Assembly: GCA_030765065.1 (NCBI GenBank)
Contig: CM060986.1
Span: forward strand, 72,285,573 to 72,349,572
Source of the DNA: Deroplatys truncata
Lineage: Eukaryota; Arthropoda; Insecta; Mantodea; Mantidae
Reading direction: 5' to 3'
DNA: 64,000 nt
The position numbers and the translations under genes were made by a program. Below, one piece after another: positions 47,838-58,900 of this stretch. The notes beneath the pieces are model-generated. The model was not told the DNA's origin and made no database searches. It was given only the letters and a program-made list of their open reading frames with translations. Each line of letters opens with the position of its first letter. The stretch's first letter is position 1.

Positions 47838-48000
47838 CTGTGAAGGTCAGTAAAATGCCTCCCAAAGCTGCGGGGACGGCATAAATAGAAGCGAGTGTAC
47901 AATAAATTATTAGGAAGCGAGTCGTGACGTGATTTCGCTCATGCATGGGGGCAGTTAGTCCAACCACCTTACACTGATGGCTATTGGGTTGCGTATCCAT
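47838..48000 (-). other. Exon-like segment, copy 2 of an inverted pair (with ATG)
   Basis: From ATG 48000 the frame reads MDTQPNSHQCKVVGLTAPMH, then a hydrophobic segment (IYCTLASIYAVPAALGGILL) and TFTG, stopping at a consensus donor CAG|GTGAGT (exon end 47838, phase 1). It looks like a first coding exon of a short membrane protein. The other copy (47025-47145, plus) shares about two thirds of the hydrophobic segment. No downstream exon was found in the window, and the family is unrecognised. Confidence 0.45.
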
Positions 48001-48018
48001 TATTAGCAGATAAAACAT

Positions 48019-48411
48019 TGTGAAGAAACGTAATAGACCTCAGTGTCTATATGATACGTTTCCGTACATAGATCCCATTTAAAAACTTAGTTGGTTTGCC
48101 TTCCCCTACAGCACACTAAGTGCTGTTGGTGTTGTGGGTCACACAGTAGAAATTTTGTTTACACTGCGTGCGGAAATAAGCAACATAGGGTTGGCAACAA
48201 ATGTTGCTTTTTGGCAGTATGCGATATTTTCCATGAATCGCAATTCGTGTCCAATTACATACCAGAACAAATTAAAACTGCTAACTGTTTTATCCACTAC
48301 TTGACTGAGTATACACTTTTAAAATGTTACACCCAATCTTTTGTTTCTCATCAGGCAATGCAGAGTACATAAAAGTAATTGTTAAGGAAAGTCATGTAAT
48401 TGAAAGCAATG
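48019..48411. other. No gene recognised
   Basis: The 93-codon plus frame (48091-48372) is cysteine-rich but matches nothing known. Confidence 0.35.
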
Positions 48412-48768
48412 TTTTTGCCTTTTCTACCACTTACCTATAGTAGAGAAAGGAAATATTATATTCTACCCAACATTCGATATCAGATTTTACTGGATGTATG
48501 CACTTTAAAGCCCTGCCTGAACCCATCTAGCCCCAAAAGCATCTTTAAAAAGAAAAAGAAAAAACGTTGCGCGTGTGTTTACATCTTGAATGTTTTTCGA
48601 ATAGCTTGTGAAGATCCTTTATCCTGAATGAATTTTGCATAAATTTGTATAACTGTAAAACATAAAAACTTAACTACACAAAAAATGTAGACCTCTTTAA
48701 AGCGTACAATTTATGCCCAATACTTTTTTTCAGGGACATTTTCCATATTGGTATAAGTTTTCAAATGT

Positions 48769-48772
<4 letters not shown>

Positions 48773-48799
<27 letters not shown>
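48773..48799. repeat. (TA)n microsatellite
   Basis: About 13 TA units in the old host copy. Confidence 0.9.
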
Positions 48800-48803
<4 letters not shown>

Positions 48804-48898
48804 GTGATATTTTTTCTTTCCTTCTTATTCGTCCTTCCTTCTCGTGGTCATGCAAAGAGCATGGAATTTCAAAGCCAGCATATAGCGACCCGCTTTTT

Positions 48899-49024
48899 AC
48901 TTTCTCTACTACGTATAGTAAGTAGAAGTATTGTATTCCACCCAAAAATTCGATACCGAGATTTCCCCGGAAATACATGTTTTGAGACCCCCTGAATCCA
49001 AAAAAAAACATTTTTGGAAACATG

Positions 49025-49074
<50 letters not shown>

Positions 49075-49812
49075 AACAGCATAACTCAGGAACGAACAGT
49101 CGGATAAACACCAAACTTGGTATTTAGGTTCAGTATCTTCCAAGGATGCGACACGAAGGTTTTCAAGGAAATCCCCCCACCCCAGAGTACCCTTTACATG
49201 GAAGATTTCTCGAAAATTTTAATTTTCTCAAAAATGGCTCTAACGATTTTAATTAAAATATCATATGTTTAAGATATTTTTATGAAGACTAAAATGTATA
49301 TCTTGAATTTCCTGGGAATGTCTCCAAAAGTATTCTTCATTGTGAACGACTTTTGCATAACTGGTAAACCATAAGAGATAGACAAAATTTTACTACACAA
49401 AAAATGTAGATCGCGTTAAAATACACAATTTATGTCATACATTTTTTTTGTTGAGTGAACCATTTTCGAAATATTATTTGTTATTCCCTTAAAGTTTTCA
49501 ATACTTATTTTCTCAAATGGGAATTCGTTATTCATTTTTTTGTCTTGGATATGCAAAGAGTATTAATTTGTGGGAAAGGGAATGGTGCTGCACCTAGCAA
49601 CCAGCTATTAAGAGATATGTATGTGCTTAAAGGCTACTGTATTTCTATACTGCCCTTGTAAATATATATTCCCCTTACATCTACAAGAAAATTAGCAATA
49701 AGATACCTTGCAAATGTTTATCTTGATTAACATGAAGTAGATGGAGAATAAGCGTTTGTATAAATAGTTTGTACAAGAGTAGAGAAAGTCATGTGAGTGT
49801 AACACATCAGAT
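48899..49812 (+). mobile_element. HINE-like repeat, young full-length nested copy
   Basis: ACTTTCTCTACTACGTATAG to CACATCAGAT, 914 bp. The TG tract is at 49025-49073; GGTGCTGCACC subtype. Confidence 0.88.
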
Positions 49813-49965
49813 TTTTAAAATTTTGACTATCGCTTAACCGGTCTGGTACATCGAAGTAGGTATATAATAAAAGCATTCCTGTAAACGTTTATCTCGATCA
49901 ACAAGAAGTATGCAGGTTTAATTTTTGTAAGAATAATTTATAGAATAGTAGGCGAATGTAACAGT

Positions 49966-50250
49966 TTTTTTTATTTTCTCGAAAAAAAAAGGCTTTGCCG
50001 ATTTTGATTAAAATGCAGCATGTTCAAGATATGGCAAGTATATCTAGAATTTTCTATGGATAGCCTGTGAGATCCTCTTTGATTGAATTTTGTACAATTT
50101 TGTATAGGTAGGAAACCTTAGAAGTTGGACAAAAACGAAAAAATAGAGCTCATTAGAATATGCAATTGTAATTTTTCCACCTTTCCCCCTCGTAATTTTA
50201 GCCGTTTTCGAAATATTCCATGTTGAAGTTTAAACCTTTCCCTAGCCTCA
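49966..50250 (+). mobile_element. HINE-like repeat, old internal fragment
   Basis: Shows TTTTCTCGAAAAAAAAAGGC, GATTTTGATTAAAATGCAGC, and GAATTTTCTATGGATAGCCT in the family order, with both ends missing. Confidence 0.65.
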
Positions 50251-50381
50251 TCTGACAGACCTGCTTGAAAGTTTGCGCATTTTCTGCAGTTAACATCGCA
50301 ATCGTATGGACTTCATATTGCATAACAACTTGCACTCAAGGTTTGTTACTCGAAGTTAAAGCAAGACAATACTTACGGACT

Positions 50382-50520
50382 ACCTCTGGGTCGAATGGTC
50401 GGTGCTCTGGCTTCTCAACCCAGAGGTCCCAGGCTCGATTCCTGGCTGTATTTTTTGTTTAGCCAGAATCATTCCCTATCTCATGCAGTCTGGAAGTATG
50501 AATTGTGGAGGTGAATTTGG
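50382..50520 (+). mobile_element. SINE family B, second copy
   Basis: The head CCTCTGGGTCGAATGGTCGG ... AGGCTCGATTCCTGGC is tRNA-like with a full anticodon arm (CTGGCTTCTCAACCCAGAG). The body AGCCAGAATCATTCCCTAT + CAGTCTGGAAGTATGAAT matches the copy at 46713. Useful for reconstructing the family head that is shortened in the other copy. Confidence 0.68.
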
Positions 50521-51006
50521 ATGTGTTAAATAGTTAAAAACTGGTAAAGTTAATATTAAGAGAACCTACAGTTCAGCAAGCAATAAAAACTAGCAGCTGT
50601 TGCTTCTCAAGTCAAAGCACCCGTTAGAAGTTGCCCTTTACATTAATCCAACACAACTAGATGACGTTAACCTCTTCCAAATAAAATATTACTTTACGCA
50701 GTCGCACGTTAGGAGGAAAACGACCAATGTAGGGGAATAATTGAGTTCTGTACCCTACAAGCATAAAGCAGAGGAAAGCAATTAGCTGCGGAGGCGATTC
50801 CTTAGTACCTACTGATTCTGAGTTTGATTGCTGGGGAAATAATTACGTAACAGTGATGGTGAGGCGCAGTTGTCGGTAGCAGACTGGCAGATGTTGGTGA
50901 AGGGTTATCATGTAATGCACAAATAGTGTCTAGTCTGCAGAAATGCTCATTGTTTCCATAAAGCTTGATGCCAGCATTGCCGCTGTAATTTTGGAAGAAG
51001 TAGTAT
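50521..51006. other. No gene recognised
   Basis: A weak tRNA-like B-box stretch (GAGTTTGATTGCTGGGG near 50820) is the only notable item. Confidence 0.35.
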
Positions 51007-51765
51007 GTAAAGAAATTGCCTTCTCTATAAAGAAGGTACCGCGTTCCACTCAAAAATTCTAAATCGAAATTTGACCGGAAATACATGTTTTGAGGTGCCA
51101 TAGCCTCAACAGAATTGTTAGAGAGAAAGCGAGAGAGATGGAGGGAGTGTGTGAACAGCATAACGCAAAAAAAATGTAATTTCGGATAAATACTAAACTT
51201 GATATTTAAAGTTCAGTACCTTCCAAAGATGCGACGCGGAAGATTAAAAAAAAAATCCTATCTCATACTACGCTTTACACGGAAAATATTTTATTTTTTC
51301 TCAAATTGCTAACGATTTTGAATAAAATGTCATATGTAACCATTTCTGGGAATATCATTTGAAGTCCTATTCATTTGGAAGGAATTTTGTATACTTTTAT
51401 ATAACTGGTATCTGGCGAGATGACAAAATCTCATTACTTAAAAGATACCTATTTCTTTAAAACAATTTCAAATAGCTTTTGAGGCATCCTTTATTGGTTT
51501 GGATTTTTCGGTACTTAAATATGTTCAAGTGCAGCTGTCACAATTCAGTTGTTTCTCGCTATGTCATGGAAGGAGTATGTAATTTCTAGGTAGCATATAG
51601 CGATCCGCTTTTAAACATTTGACCATCGGTCTGCTCTATCCATTTTGTATTTACCTCAACGAAATGTGCAATGAAAACATTTATTCAAGCGTTATATCGT
51701 TTAAGATGAAGTAGATGGAGAAACCATAATTTGTAGAAGCTATATATTAATAAGCGACAGTGGGT
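51007..51765 (+). mobile_element. HINE-like repeat, old diverged copy
   Basis: CCTTCTCTATAAAGAAGGTA, CCGGAAATACATGTTTTGAG, GTGTGAACAGCATAACGC and CTTCCAAAGATGCGACGC appear in order. The terminus is degraded. Confidence 0.7.
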
Positions 51766-52376
51766 GTTTAACTACGCTGGAAACTAAAGTTTCCGCAAAT
51801 TAATTTCTATTTGCTACCTTGGCCTTAACATTGTAAGAGTTTATAAAATGTTCACCTAAAGGTTTTCTAGAATTATGGTAATCTCCACCGCGTTGTGCGG
51901 TTCTTTATCAATAATACTGCAGTACGTACGTACTTTTTTCTATTGAATAGCGTTTTCAGTCGCAGAAGCGTGTTCTGAGGCGCATTTTGTGTATTTTCAT
52001 GTTGCTGAGAGTGAATTGATATTGGTGGCTGTTGGTTTAATCCTTAATGGAACGTTTTAAGTGCCTCGAAACATGGTCCCGTGCGGAACTCTGCAGTGCC
52101 ATCATTTTTATGGGCAACCCATTTTGCTCTCACTGACATTCATAGATAATTTATCGAGTTTTATGGCGAAAGCATGCGGAGAATTACTTGGTAGGAAATG
52201 GTGCAGAAATTTCTCGGAAGCGACCTGGCTTGCCCGTCTGGTTAAACAATCCTGCATCGTGCTTCCATACGGCCTGGACCTAGCACAAATACTCGTATAC
52301 GAAAAATCTGTTGGAAGGGGAAGGTATCGGTATTCGACTCGTTGATTTCATTAATAAGCTGTTACAGAACATTTTC
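51766..52376. other. No gene recognised
   Basis: The 94-codon plus frame 52061-52345 matches no known family. Confidence 0.35.
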
Positions 52377-52466
52377 ACTTTCTCTACCGCTTACATGTAA
52401 TATACTAAATGTTACGTTTTATCCAAATATTCGAAATCGGGATTTCACGAACATTCGCTTTTTTAG

Positions 52467-53273
52467 AAAGGTAGAATCAGATGACTGAAAAATTCAATGC
52501 CATAGCCGGGATTTGAACCACGGATCTCCCGGTCACCGTCCGGTTGCTCTAACCACTGAGCTACCATGGCAACATGCCGACACGACATTAAATTCTCCAG
52601 CTGATTCGCATTTTTCCCGGTAAACCACAAGGAGATCTCAAATTGTATTGAGATGCCATACCCCAATGGCGACTTACATTTATGTAAGTACTTTAAGTTC
52701 CGGGCTTTATAGTTGCAACCACTATTAGGTCAATTAATGCAATTAATTGTTCTTTCACACAAGCCGTGTGTTGGACAGGGTTGGAAAGGTAGAATCAGAT
52801 GACTGAAAAATTCAATGCCATAGCCGGGATTTGAACCACGGTGACGGGGAGATCCGTGGTTCAAATCCCGGCTATGGCATTGAATTTTTCAGTCATCTGA
52901 TTCTACCTTTCCAACCCTGTCCAACACACGGCTTGTGTGAAAGAACAATTAATTGCATTAATTGACCTAATAGTGGTTGCAACTATAAAGCCCGGAACTT
53001 AAAGTACTTACATAAATGTAAGTCGCCATTGGGGTATGGCATCTCAATACAATTTGAGATCTCCTTGTGGTTTACCGGGAAAAATGCGAATCAGCTGGAG
53101 AATTTAATGTCGTGTCGGCATGTTGCCATGGTAGCTCAGTGGTTAGAGCAACCGGACGGTGACCGGGAGATCCGTGGTTCAAATCCCGGCTATGGCATTG
53201 AATTTTTCAGTCATCTGATTCTACCTTTCCAACCCTGTCCAACACACGGCTTGTGTGAAAGAACAATTAATTG
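52467..53273. mobile_element. 807-bp palindromic tRNA-headed SINE dimer with 15-bp target duplication
   Basis: The insertion is flanked by CATTCGCTTTTTTAG at 52452-52466 and 53274-53288. Two arms of 375 bp (52467-52841 and 52854-53228) are inverted copies, seen without indels where checked, around a 12-bp centre. Each arm contains a tRNA-like head (minus 52498-52570; plus 53125-53197) and is itself slightly more than one 318-bp head-to-tail unit. A further 45 bp (53229-53273) is present only on the right. The long target duplication points to LINE-type integration. Confidence 0.88.
53125..53197 (+). other. tRNA-like SINE head (not a functional tRNA)
   Basis: 73 bases with cloverleaf spacing: a 7-bp acceptor stem (GCCATGG with CTATGGC, one G-T pair), D stem GCTC/GAGC, and T loop TTCAAAT. 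The anticodon loop ACGGTGA lacks the invariant T before the anticodon, and the T stem has two mismatches. It is repeated on minus at 52498-52570. I therefore call it a tRNA-derived SINE promoter region. Confidence 0.75.
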
Positions 53274-53440
53274 CATTCGCTTTTTTAGTTCATCGAAGCC
53301 TTAGTGTGAGAGATGGAGGGAGGGATAAGATTAAGTCAAAAACGAAGTTTCGAAAAAATACCAAATGCCTTTACATCCAGCATCTTTCAAGGATACAACA
53401 CGAATTTTTCATATAATTCCCCCATCCATTACATGGAAAA

Positions 53441-53900
53441 ATAGTATATTATGCAACGAGACTATAATGGTAGAAATTAAAATTCGAGTATTATTAACCG
53501 AGCGAGCGAAGCGAGGTTAATAATTATCATATGAGCGCTTTAATCGCTATTATAGTAAAGTTTCATACGACTGTTTATGCCCGACCATGTATCTAAATTA
53601 AAGGTTTCATAAGTATTCGTTTCTGGTTTAATGTGTTACAATCGTTATTCCTTTATCTGTGGTTACAATACAAGGACCTTGTAGCACCTGTGTCAAAGTT
53701 GCTAGGGTTGTAAGATGTACTACGCAGAATAATCGATACTTGCGCTTTCACAATGTTACGTGGCCACTTCTGATTGGTCGAATACCAATGATGCCCATTA
53801 AAGCACTGCTACCAGTCGTATAAATACATTTTGGCATGGTCGAGCATAAATGTCTTTATTGTTTAATGAAAATTGAGCAGCTTTTCAGAAAACATGAAAC
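53441..53900. repeat. Foldback region with GAGCGAGCGAAGCGAG hairpin
   Basis: ATTATTAACC (53490-53499) and GGTTAATAAT (53515-53524) form a perfect 10-bp stem around GAGCGAGCGAAGCGA. Farther out, TTTATGCCCGACCATG (53574-53589) recurs inverted at 53835-53850 with one mismatch, and ATACGACTG/CAGTCGTAT are also paired. This looks like a non-coding foldback or MITE-type element. I cannot name a family or its exact ends. Confidence 0.5.
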
Positions 53901-53904
53901 TTTA

Positions 53905-54425
53905 CTTAATAAAATGTAGGTCTTAAGTTTCCATAAATAGGCTTTGAAGTCCTCTGCATTGCGATTAAATTTTGAGTTGATTACATTGTAGGTGTACATA
54001 TTTAGATTTTTCTAAAAATGCTTTTAATAGAGGAGTTCAAAACTTATATTTTCAGTGAATCTCGTCAAATTTTTGGATCGAATGAAAGTAATTTCTTTAC
54101 TTTAAATATACAAGCCATAAAGTAATAAAATTTCTGTAAGCATTTTAATATTCTCCACCACTTGTCTATGGTAGGTAGAGGAAATATCGCATTCGACCAA
54201 AAAAATTCGATATCGAGATTTCTCCGAAGAAAAAAGAAAAAGCAGTATAACTGAAAAAGAAACGTCGGAAAGTTAGCAAACTTGGAATTTAAGTTCAGTA
54301 TCTTCTAGGAAATGACACGAACATTTTCAAGAAAGTCTCCTCACCCCAAATAACCTTTACATGGAATATGTGTGGTTATTTATTTTATCAAAACCGTTCT
54401 AAGGTTGTGATTAAAATATATCTGA
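53905..54425. mobile_element. HINE-like repeat, shuffled old fragments
   Basis: 53920-54000 (plus) shows AGGCTTTGAAGTCCTCTGCA. 54005-54100 (minus) shows the inverted 5' block. 54147-54425 (plus) shows CTCCACCACTTGTCTATGG...GATATCGAGATTTCTCCG and TTACATGGAATATG. The orientation changes mean several rearranged pieces. Confidence 0.6.
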
Positions 54426-55865
54426 TGAATAAAGCCCTGTTGCGATTTTGCCTTACTAGTCATGTTAATTGGACTACCGCTTTGTGCAAATAGCATGTGA
54501 AATTTTTAAATCTCATTTTCTTGCAATCCCGTTTTCTCATATTTCATTCACTCACTTCATTAATTAATTCATTCACTCATTCATTTTAAAATGTTCCCCG
54601 CTATACAGTTAAGTTTCTTCAGGTGGATAGAGAGCTGGAATCAGCCTTTTCATAACATCAATTAAGGGTTTGGATTTAGTGTTTTAATAATTTAACGCGA
54701 TGAATTTTTAGAAAATTAAAAATCTTTCTCATTTTTTCAAGGAAATGTTTTGGTGGTTACACAAAATCTAATCTTTAACTTTGAAGAAGTGTGTTCGAGA
54801 TATATATGTGTGTGTGTAAGATTAAAACTTCAACATATTACCAGGTGGCTCGATTTAATGTTTTTGAAAATTATTTTATTAGAAGGTTAAATACGTAGGA
54901 ACATAAAAATTAATTTTCTACTATAATTGGAACAAATCTCTGGAAAAATTTGATGAATTTTGTAAAGCTCTGCAATTTAAGTAGAGTACTGAATTTAAAA
55001 TCAAAAGTTCAGAATTTTGGTAATAATATTGAGTAATGAACAGATCTATTATTTTGTTTATCTGCAAACCCCCTTGGAGACTTTCCACTCTCCGTAATAC
55101 CTTATTTTTACATGTTGTAGGTGTCATATAAATGTGTATACGGTAGTTGTATTTTTAAAGGAAATCACTTAATGCTGTTTACGAGTTGAGATATGTACAG
55201 AGCAAATTAAGCGATGTCACTTTGAGCATCTATTTGTTAGGTGCTGTACATAATAAAACTAAGTCACAAAAAAAAACTGTGTTGTATCAGTTGACAATAG
55301 TAATTGTGGCATACACACAAATCTGTTTAGCGAGATAGAGGCGAGCCTCCAAGTATGGAGTTATGCAACCAGATATTTTTAAACTCATTTTCATGTCTGA
55401 GGCAAACATGTTTAACAGCCCGGGTGCGAAGTGCAAGGCTAAATTTGTCGTTTTTATCTTTGGGTGAACCGAAACAGTTTACAACTATAAGACCTTTAAT
55501 CGCAGAGTCAACTCGCTGCGTTTGTTGCTAGGCAAGTTGTCCAAGTTGCTTTCTCATCCATTAATATGGAGGAAACCGGTTGTTAGTGATTAAAATACAA
55601 AACTGGATACATTACAATGTGAGCTGCTGTGTCATTTACTTCTTGGTCCCAAAATGGTGTTTCAAGCTATATCGTAGCTAATAACTATATATCGGAATTG
55701 TATGCAATATTTAAGCTCTCAAAACCTTCAAAATATGCACTATGCAGGCAATAAAATAAGCTTTTAACTTTATGCGTTTTGGTACTTCATATGCATTCGT
55801 CCAGTCGTAATTTGATTTGTAGTATAAAGTTATTTTCTCGAAATGCTCAGGTGCAAGTTTTTCAG
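54426..55865. other. No gene recognised
   Basis: AT-rich, with a short TG run near 54806. The small frames on both strands have no recognisable family. Confidence 0.42.
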
Positions 55866-56110
55866 TTTCCGAGGTCGTGGGTTCAAACCTGGTGGAGGGC
55901 AATGAATTTTTTCGGGCGTAAAATCCTTAGCATGGTTTCCACCGGAAGGGAGGTAAAGTCGGTGGTTCCATGTAGATTTACGACACGTAAAATAACCTCA
56001 AACCTGTTAAGAGGCCTCTGAGCAAAAATTTCCGGTCTTTCACACCCAATGTAGAATGGGACGCTAAGAACCATACTAGTTAAAGAGCATCCATAAATAA
56101 AACTCAATTT
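55866..56110 (+). mobile_element. SINE family A, 5'-truncated
   Basis: Starts in the head at TTTCCGAGGTCGTGGG + TTCAAACC, continues with AAATCCTTAGCATGGTTTCC and GGTCTTTCACACCC, and ends CATAAATAAAACTCAATTT. A HINE-like copy starts directly in the terminal T run. Confidence 0.83.
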
Positions 56111-56113
56111 TTT

Positions 56114-56974
56114 ACTTTCTCTACTACGTATAGTAAGTAGGGGAAGTATTGCATTCCACCCAAAAATTCGATACCGAGATTTCACCGGAAATACATGTTT
56201 TGAGACTCCCTGAATCCAAAAAAAGCATTTTTGGAAACATGTCCGTGTGTGTGTCTGTCTGTGTGTCTGTCTGTGTGTCTGTGAACAGCATAACTCAAAA
56301 CAGAAGAGTCGGATAAACGCCAAACTTGGTATTTAGGTTCAGTATCTTTCAGAGATGCGACACGAAGGTTTTCAAGAAAATCCCCCCACCCCAGACTACC
56401 CTTTACATGGAACATTTATCGAAAATTTTGATTTTCTCAAAAACGGCTCTAACGATTTTGATTAAAATATCATATGTTTAAGATATTGTCATGACAAATA
56501 AAATATATATCTCGAATTTTCTGGGAATGTCTCCAAAAGTATTCTTCATTGTGAACGACTTTTGCATAACTGGTAAACCATAAGAGAGACAAAATTTTAC
56601 TACACGAAAAATGTAGATCGCGTTAAAATACACAATTTATGTTATATACATTTCTTTTGTTGAGTGAACCGTTTGCGAGATATTGCTTGTTATTCCCTTA
56701 AATTTTCCAATACTTATACTTTTTCTCAAATTCGTTATTCATTTTTTTTATGTCCTGGACTTGCAAAGAGAATGGAATGCGCCACATAGCAACCAGCGTT
56801 AAAATATTTGACTATCGCTTAAAACCTACCATATTCCCCTTGCATCTACAAGAAAATTACCAATAGGTTTGACATCTCGATATCTCCATTAACATGAAGC
56901 ATATGGAGAATAAACGTTTGTAAAAATAGTTTGTACAAGAGTAGAGAAAGTCATGTGAGTGTAACACATCAGAT
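56114..56974 (+). mobile_element. HINE-like repeat, young full-length copy
   Basis: ACTTTCTCTACTACGTATAG to CACATCAGAT, 861 bp, inserted in the TTTTTT at the end of SINE A. The microsatellite is GTGT/CTGTCTGT mixed (56245-56280). Confidence 0.88.
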
Positions 56975-57056
56975 TTTTTGCTATATACCATTACGAGAAA
57001 AGAAACTTCTACTTAAGAAAAGTGTTAAATATTCGAAAATTGAAAACCAATAACTG

Positions 57057-57104
57057 AGAGAGAGAGAGAGAGAGAGAGTGTGTGTGAGTGCGAGAGTTTA
57101 TGGG

Positions 57105-57152
<48 letters not shown>
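57057..57152. repeat. (GA)n microsatellite, compound
   Basis: Two GA blocks separated by a GTGTGTGTGAGTGCGAGAG spacer. They produce a spurious minus-strand SLSLSL frame. Confidence 0.92.
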
Positions 57153-57156
<4 letters not shown>

Positions 57157-57157
57157 T

Positions 57158-57345
57158 AAATGCAAGATGTTGATATTTTCATGACAAATAAAATGTGTAC
57201 CTTGAATTTTCTGGAAACAGCCTCTGAAGCACTCTTCATTCTGAATCACTTTTTACTTTCTCTATTACGTATAGTAAGTAGAGGAAGTATTGTATTCCAC
57301 CCAAACATTCGATACGAGATTTCAGCGGAAATATATGTTTCGAGG
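57158..57345 (+). mobile_element. HINE-like fragments: old internal piece followed by a 5' end
   Basis: 57158-57250 carries GACAAATAAAATGTGTACC and AATTTTCTGGAAACAGCCTC. At 57254 a new 5' end (ACTTTCTCTATTACGTATAG) starts within TTTTT and continues for about 95 bp. The rest of that copy is missing. Confidence 0.7.
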
Positions 57346-58020
57346 ACGTAAAAGGCTTTGTGCCGAAATCCTTCTTTTGCATGTCGTATTGTTTCAATAA
57401 AGCAGCTTCACGAAGAATTTGGTATATATTTGCAGGCAATTGTTCACTCCGGAAGCGGTCCTTTGTATGGGTTCTTCATTATATAAAAATAAAATATTTG
57501 TAGCAATAATTTTCCATAGACATCAATAACCTACTTCTCTGCATTGTCTGATACTACATTTATAATGAAAGGAGCTCAAGGACGTCCTCTTACAATACGG
57601 GGAGCTTGAACTGGAAATAACATGAACAACCTTGAAGAAAAAAAAAATATTGACCGTTAAGAAATCTAGTATGTTTAATGAACTCGAACGGTGTCTTAAA
57701 TGTCGGGAAAAAGTTTTTTCTCGTTAAACAAGGAGAAAACCTTCTCGTAATTGGGGAATGTTTTAGGAAAGTTCATTAACTTTAGATACCAAATTATGTA
57801 AATGCCTTAGAAACGCTCAAGGTTAGTTATCTGACAAACGAGTGGCGTAATGGAAAGGATTGCATTATAAGCCCCGATTTCGATTCATTATTTTCTCCAT
57901 CGTTGCATCCTCATATCAGAGTAACCTAATACATAATATATAATCTTAAAATATGGCTGTGTAGATTTATAAATATTTAAGTGACGTGTGACTGAAACAC
58001 TACAATTTGTAACGATTTTT
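57346..58020. other. No gene recognised
   Basis: A possible very degenerate tRNA-like stretch near 57840-57900 (AGTGGCGTAATGGAAAGGAT) is the only item. Nothing is coding. Confidence 0.35.
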
Positions 58021-58728
58021 ACTTTCTCAACAACGTAGGTAGTAGGTAGAGAAGGTATTGCATTCCACCCAAAAATTCGATACCGAGATTTCACCGGAAA
58101 TACATGTTTTCTGCCCCCTGAATAAAAATAAAAAAAAAATTAGAAAAAAATCCGAGTGAGTGTCTGTGGGGTGTGAACAGCGATACTCGAACGAAAATGA
58201 TCGACACCAAACTTGGTATTTAAGTTCAGTACCTTCCAAAGATGCGACTCGAAGATTTTCAAGAAAATCCCCCGCCCCAAACTGCCCTTTACATGGAACA
58301 TTTTTCGACATTTTTTAATTTCTAAAAAATGGCTAACGATTTTGATTAAAATGCCATATATTAAAGATATTTTCATGACAAATAAAATGTATATCTTGAA
58401 TTTTCTGGCAATAACCTTTGAAGTCCTCTTCATTCGGAAGGAATTTTGTATAACCTCGTATAACTGTTAAGCGATAGACGAAAACTAGTACTCAAGAAAT
58501 GTAGATCTCTTTAAAACGCACAATTTATTTTAAATAACGTTTTTTGTGACATCGGCCATTTCCGAGGTATCCGTTATTAATGGTTCGAATTGTTCATACT
58601 AGCCATTCTTTTAAAGTCCTGTCAATATTCAGTGGTTTCTCGCGATTGCATGGAAACGGTACGGAATTTTAAGGCTACGCATAGCGTCCAGTTCTTAGTT
58701 ATTTAACTATCGCTGTTTCCCCTTTTTT

Positions 58729-58863
58729 ACTTTCTCTACTACGTATAGTAAGTAGGGGAAGTATTGCATTCCACCCAAAAATTCGATACCGAGATTTCAC
58801 CAGAAATACATGTTTTGAGACCTCCTGAATCCAAAAAAAGCATTTTTGGAAACATGTCCGTGT

Positions 58864-58900
<37 letters not shown>

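Larger units (their letters stand above)
48412..49965 (+). mobile_element. Old HINE-like repeat hosting a young copy
   Basis: The host is 48412-48898 and 49813-49965. The young copy entered the host's T-run in CCCGCTTTTT; the host resumes with AAAATTTTGACTATCGC. The empty site is seen in the old copy near 13150 (TTGCTTTTTAAAAATTCTGA). Confidence 0.78.
52377..53440 (+). mobile_element. Old HINE-like repeat split by a palindromic SINE insertion
   Basis: 52377-52466 starts ACTTTCTCTACCGCTTACAT and includes GAAATCGGGATTTCACGAA. 53274-53440 resumes with TAGTGTGAGAGATGGAGG, CAAGGATACAACACGAA and CCATTACATGGAAAA. The junctions are the 15-bp duplication of the insertion. Confidence 0.72.

Noticed and set aside
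53125-53197. Candidate functional tRNA gene
   Set aside because: Spacing is canonical, but the T stem has two mismatches and the anticodon loop lacks T33. It is part of a repeated SINE unit.
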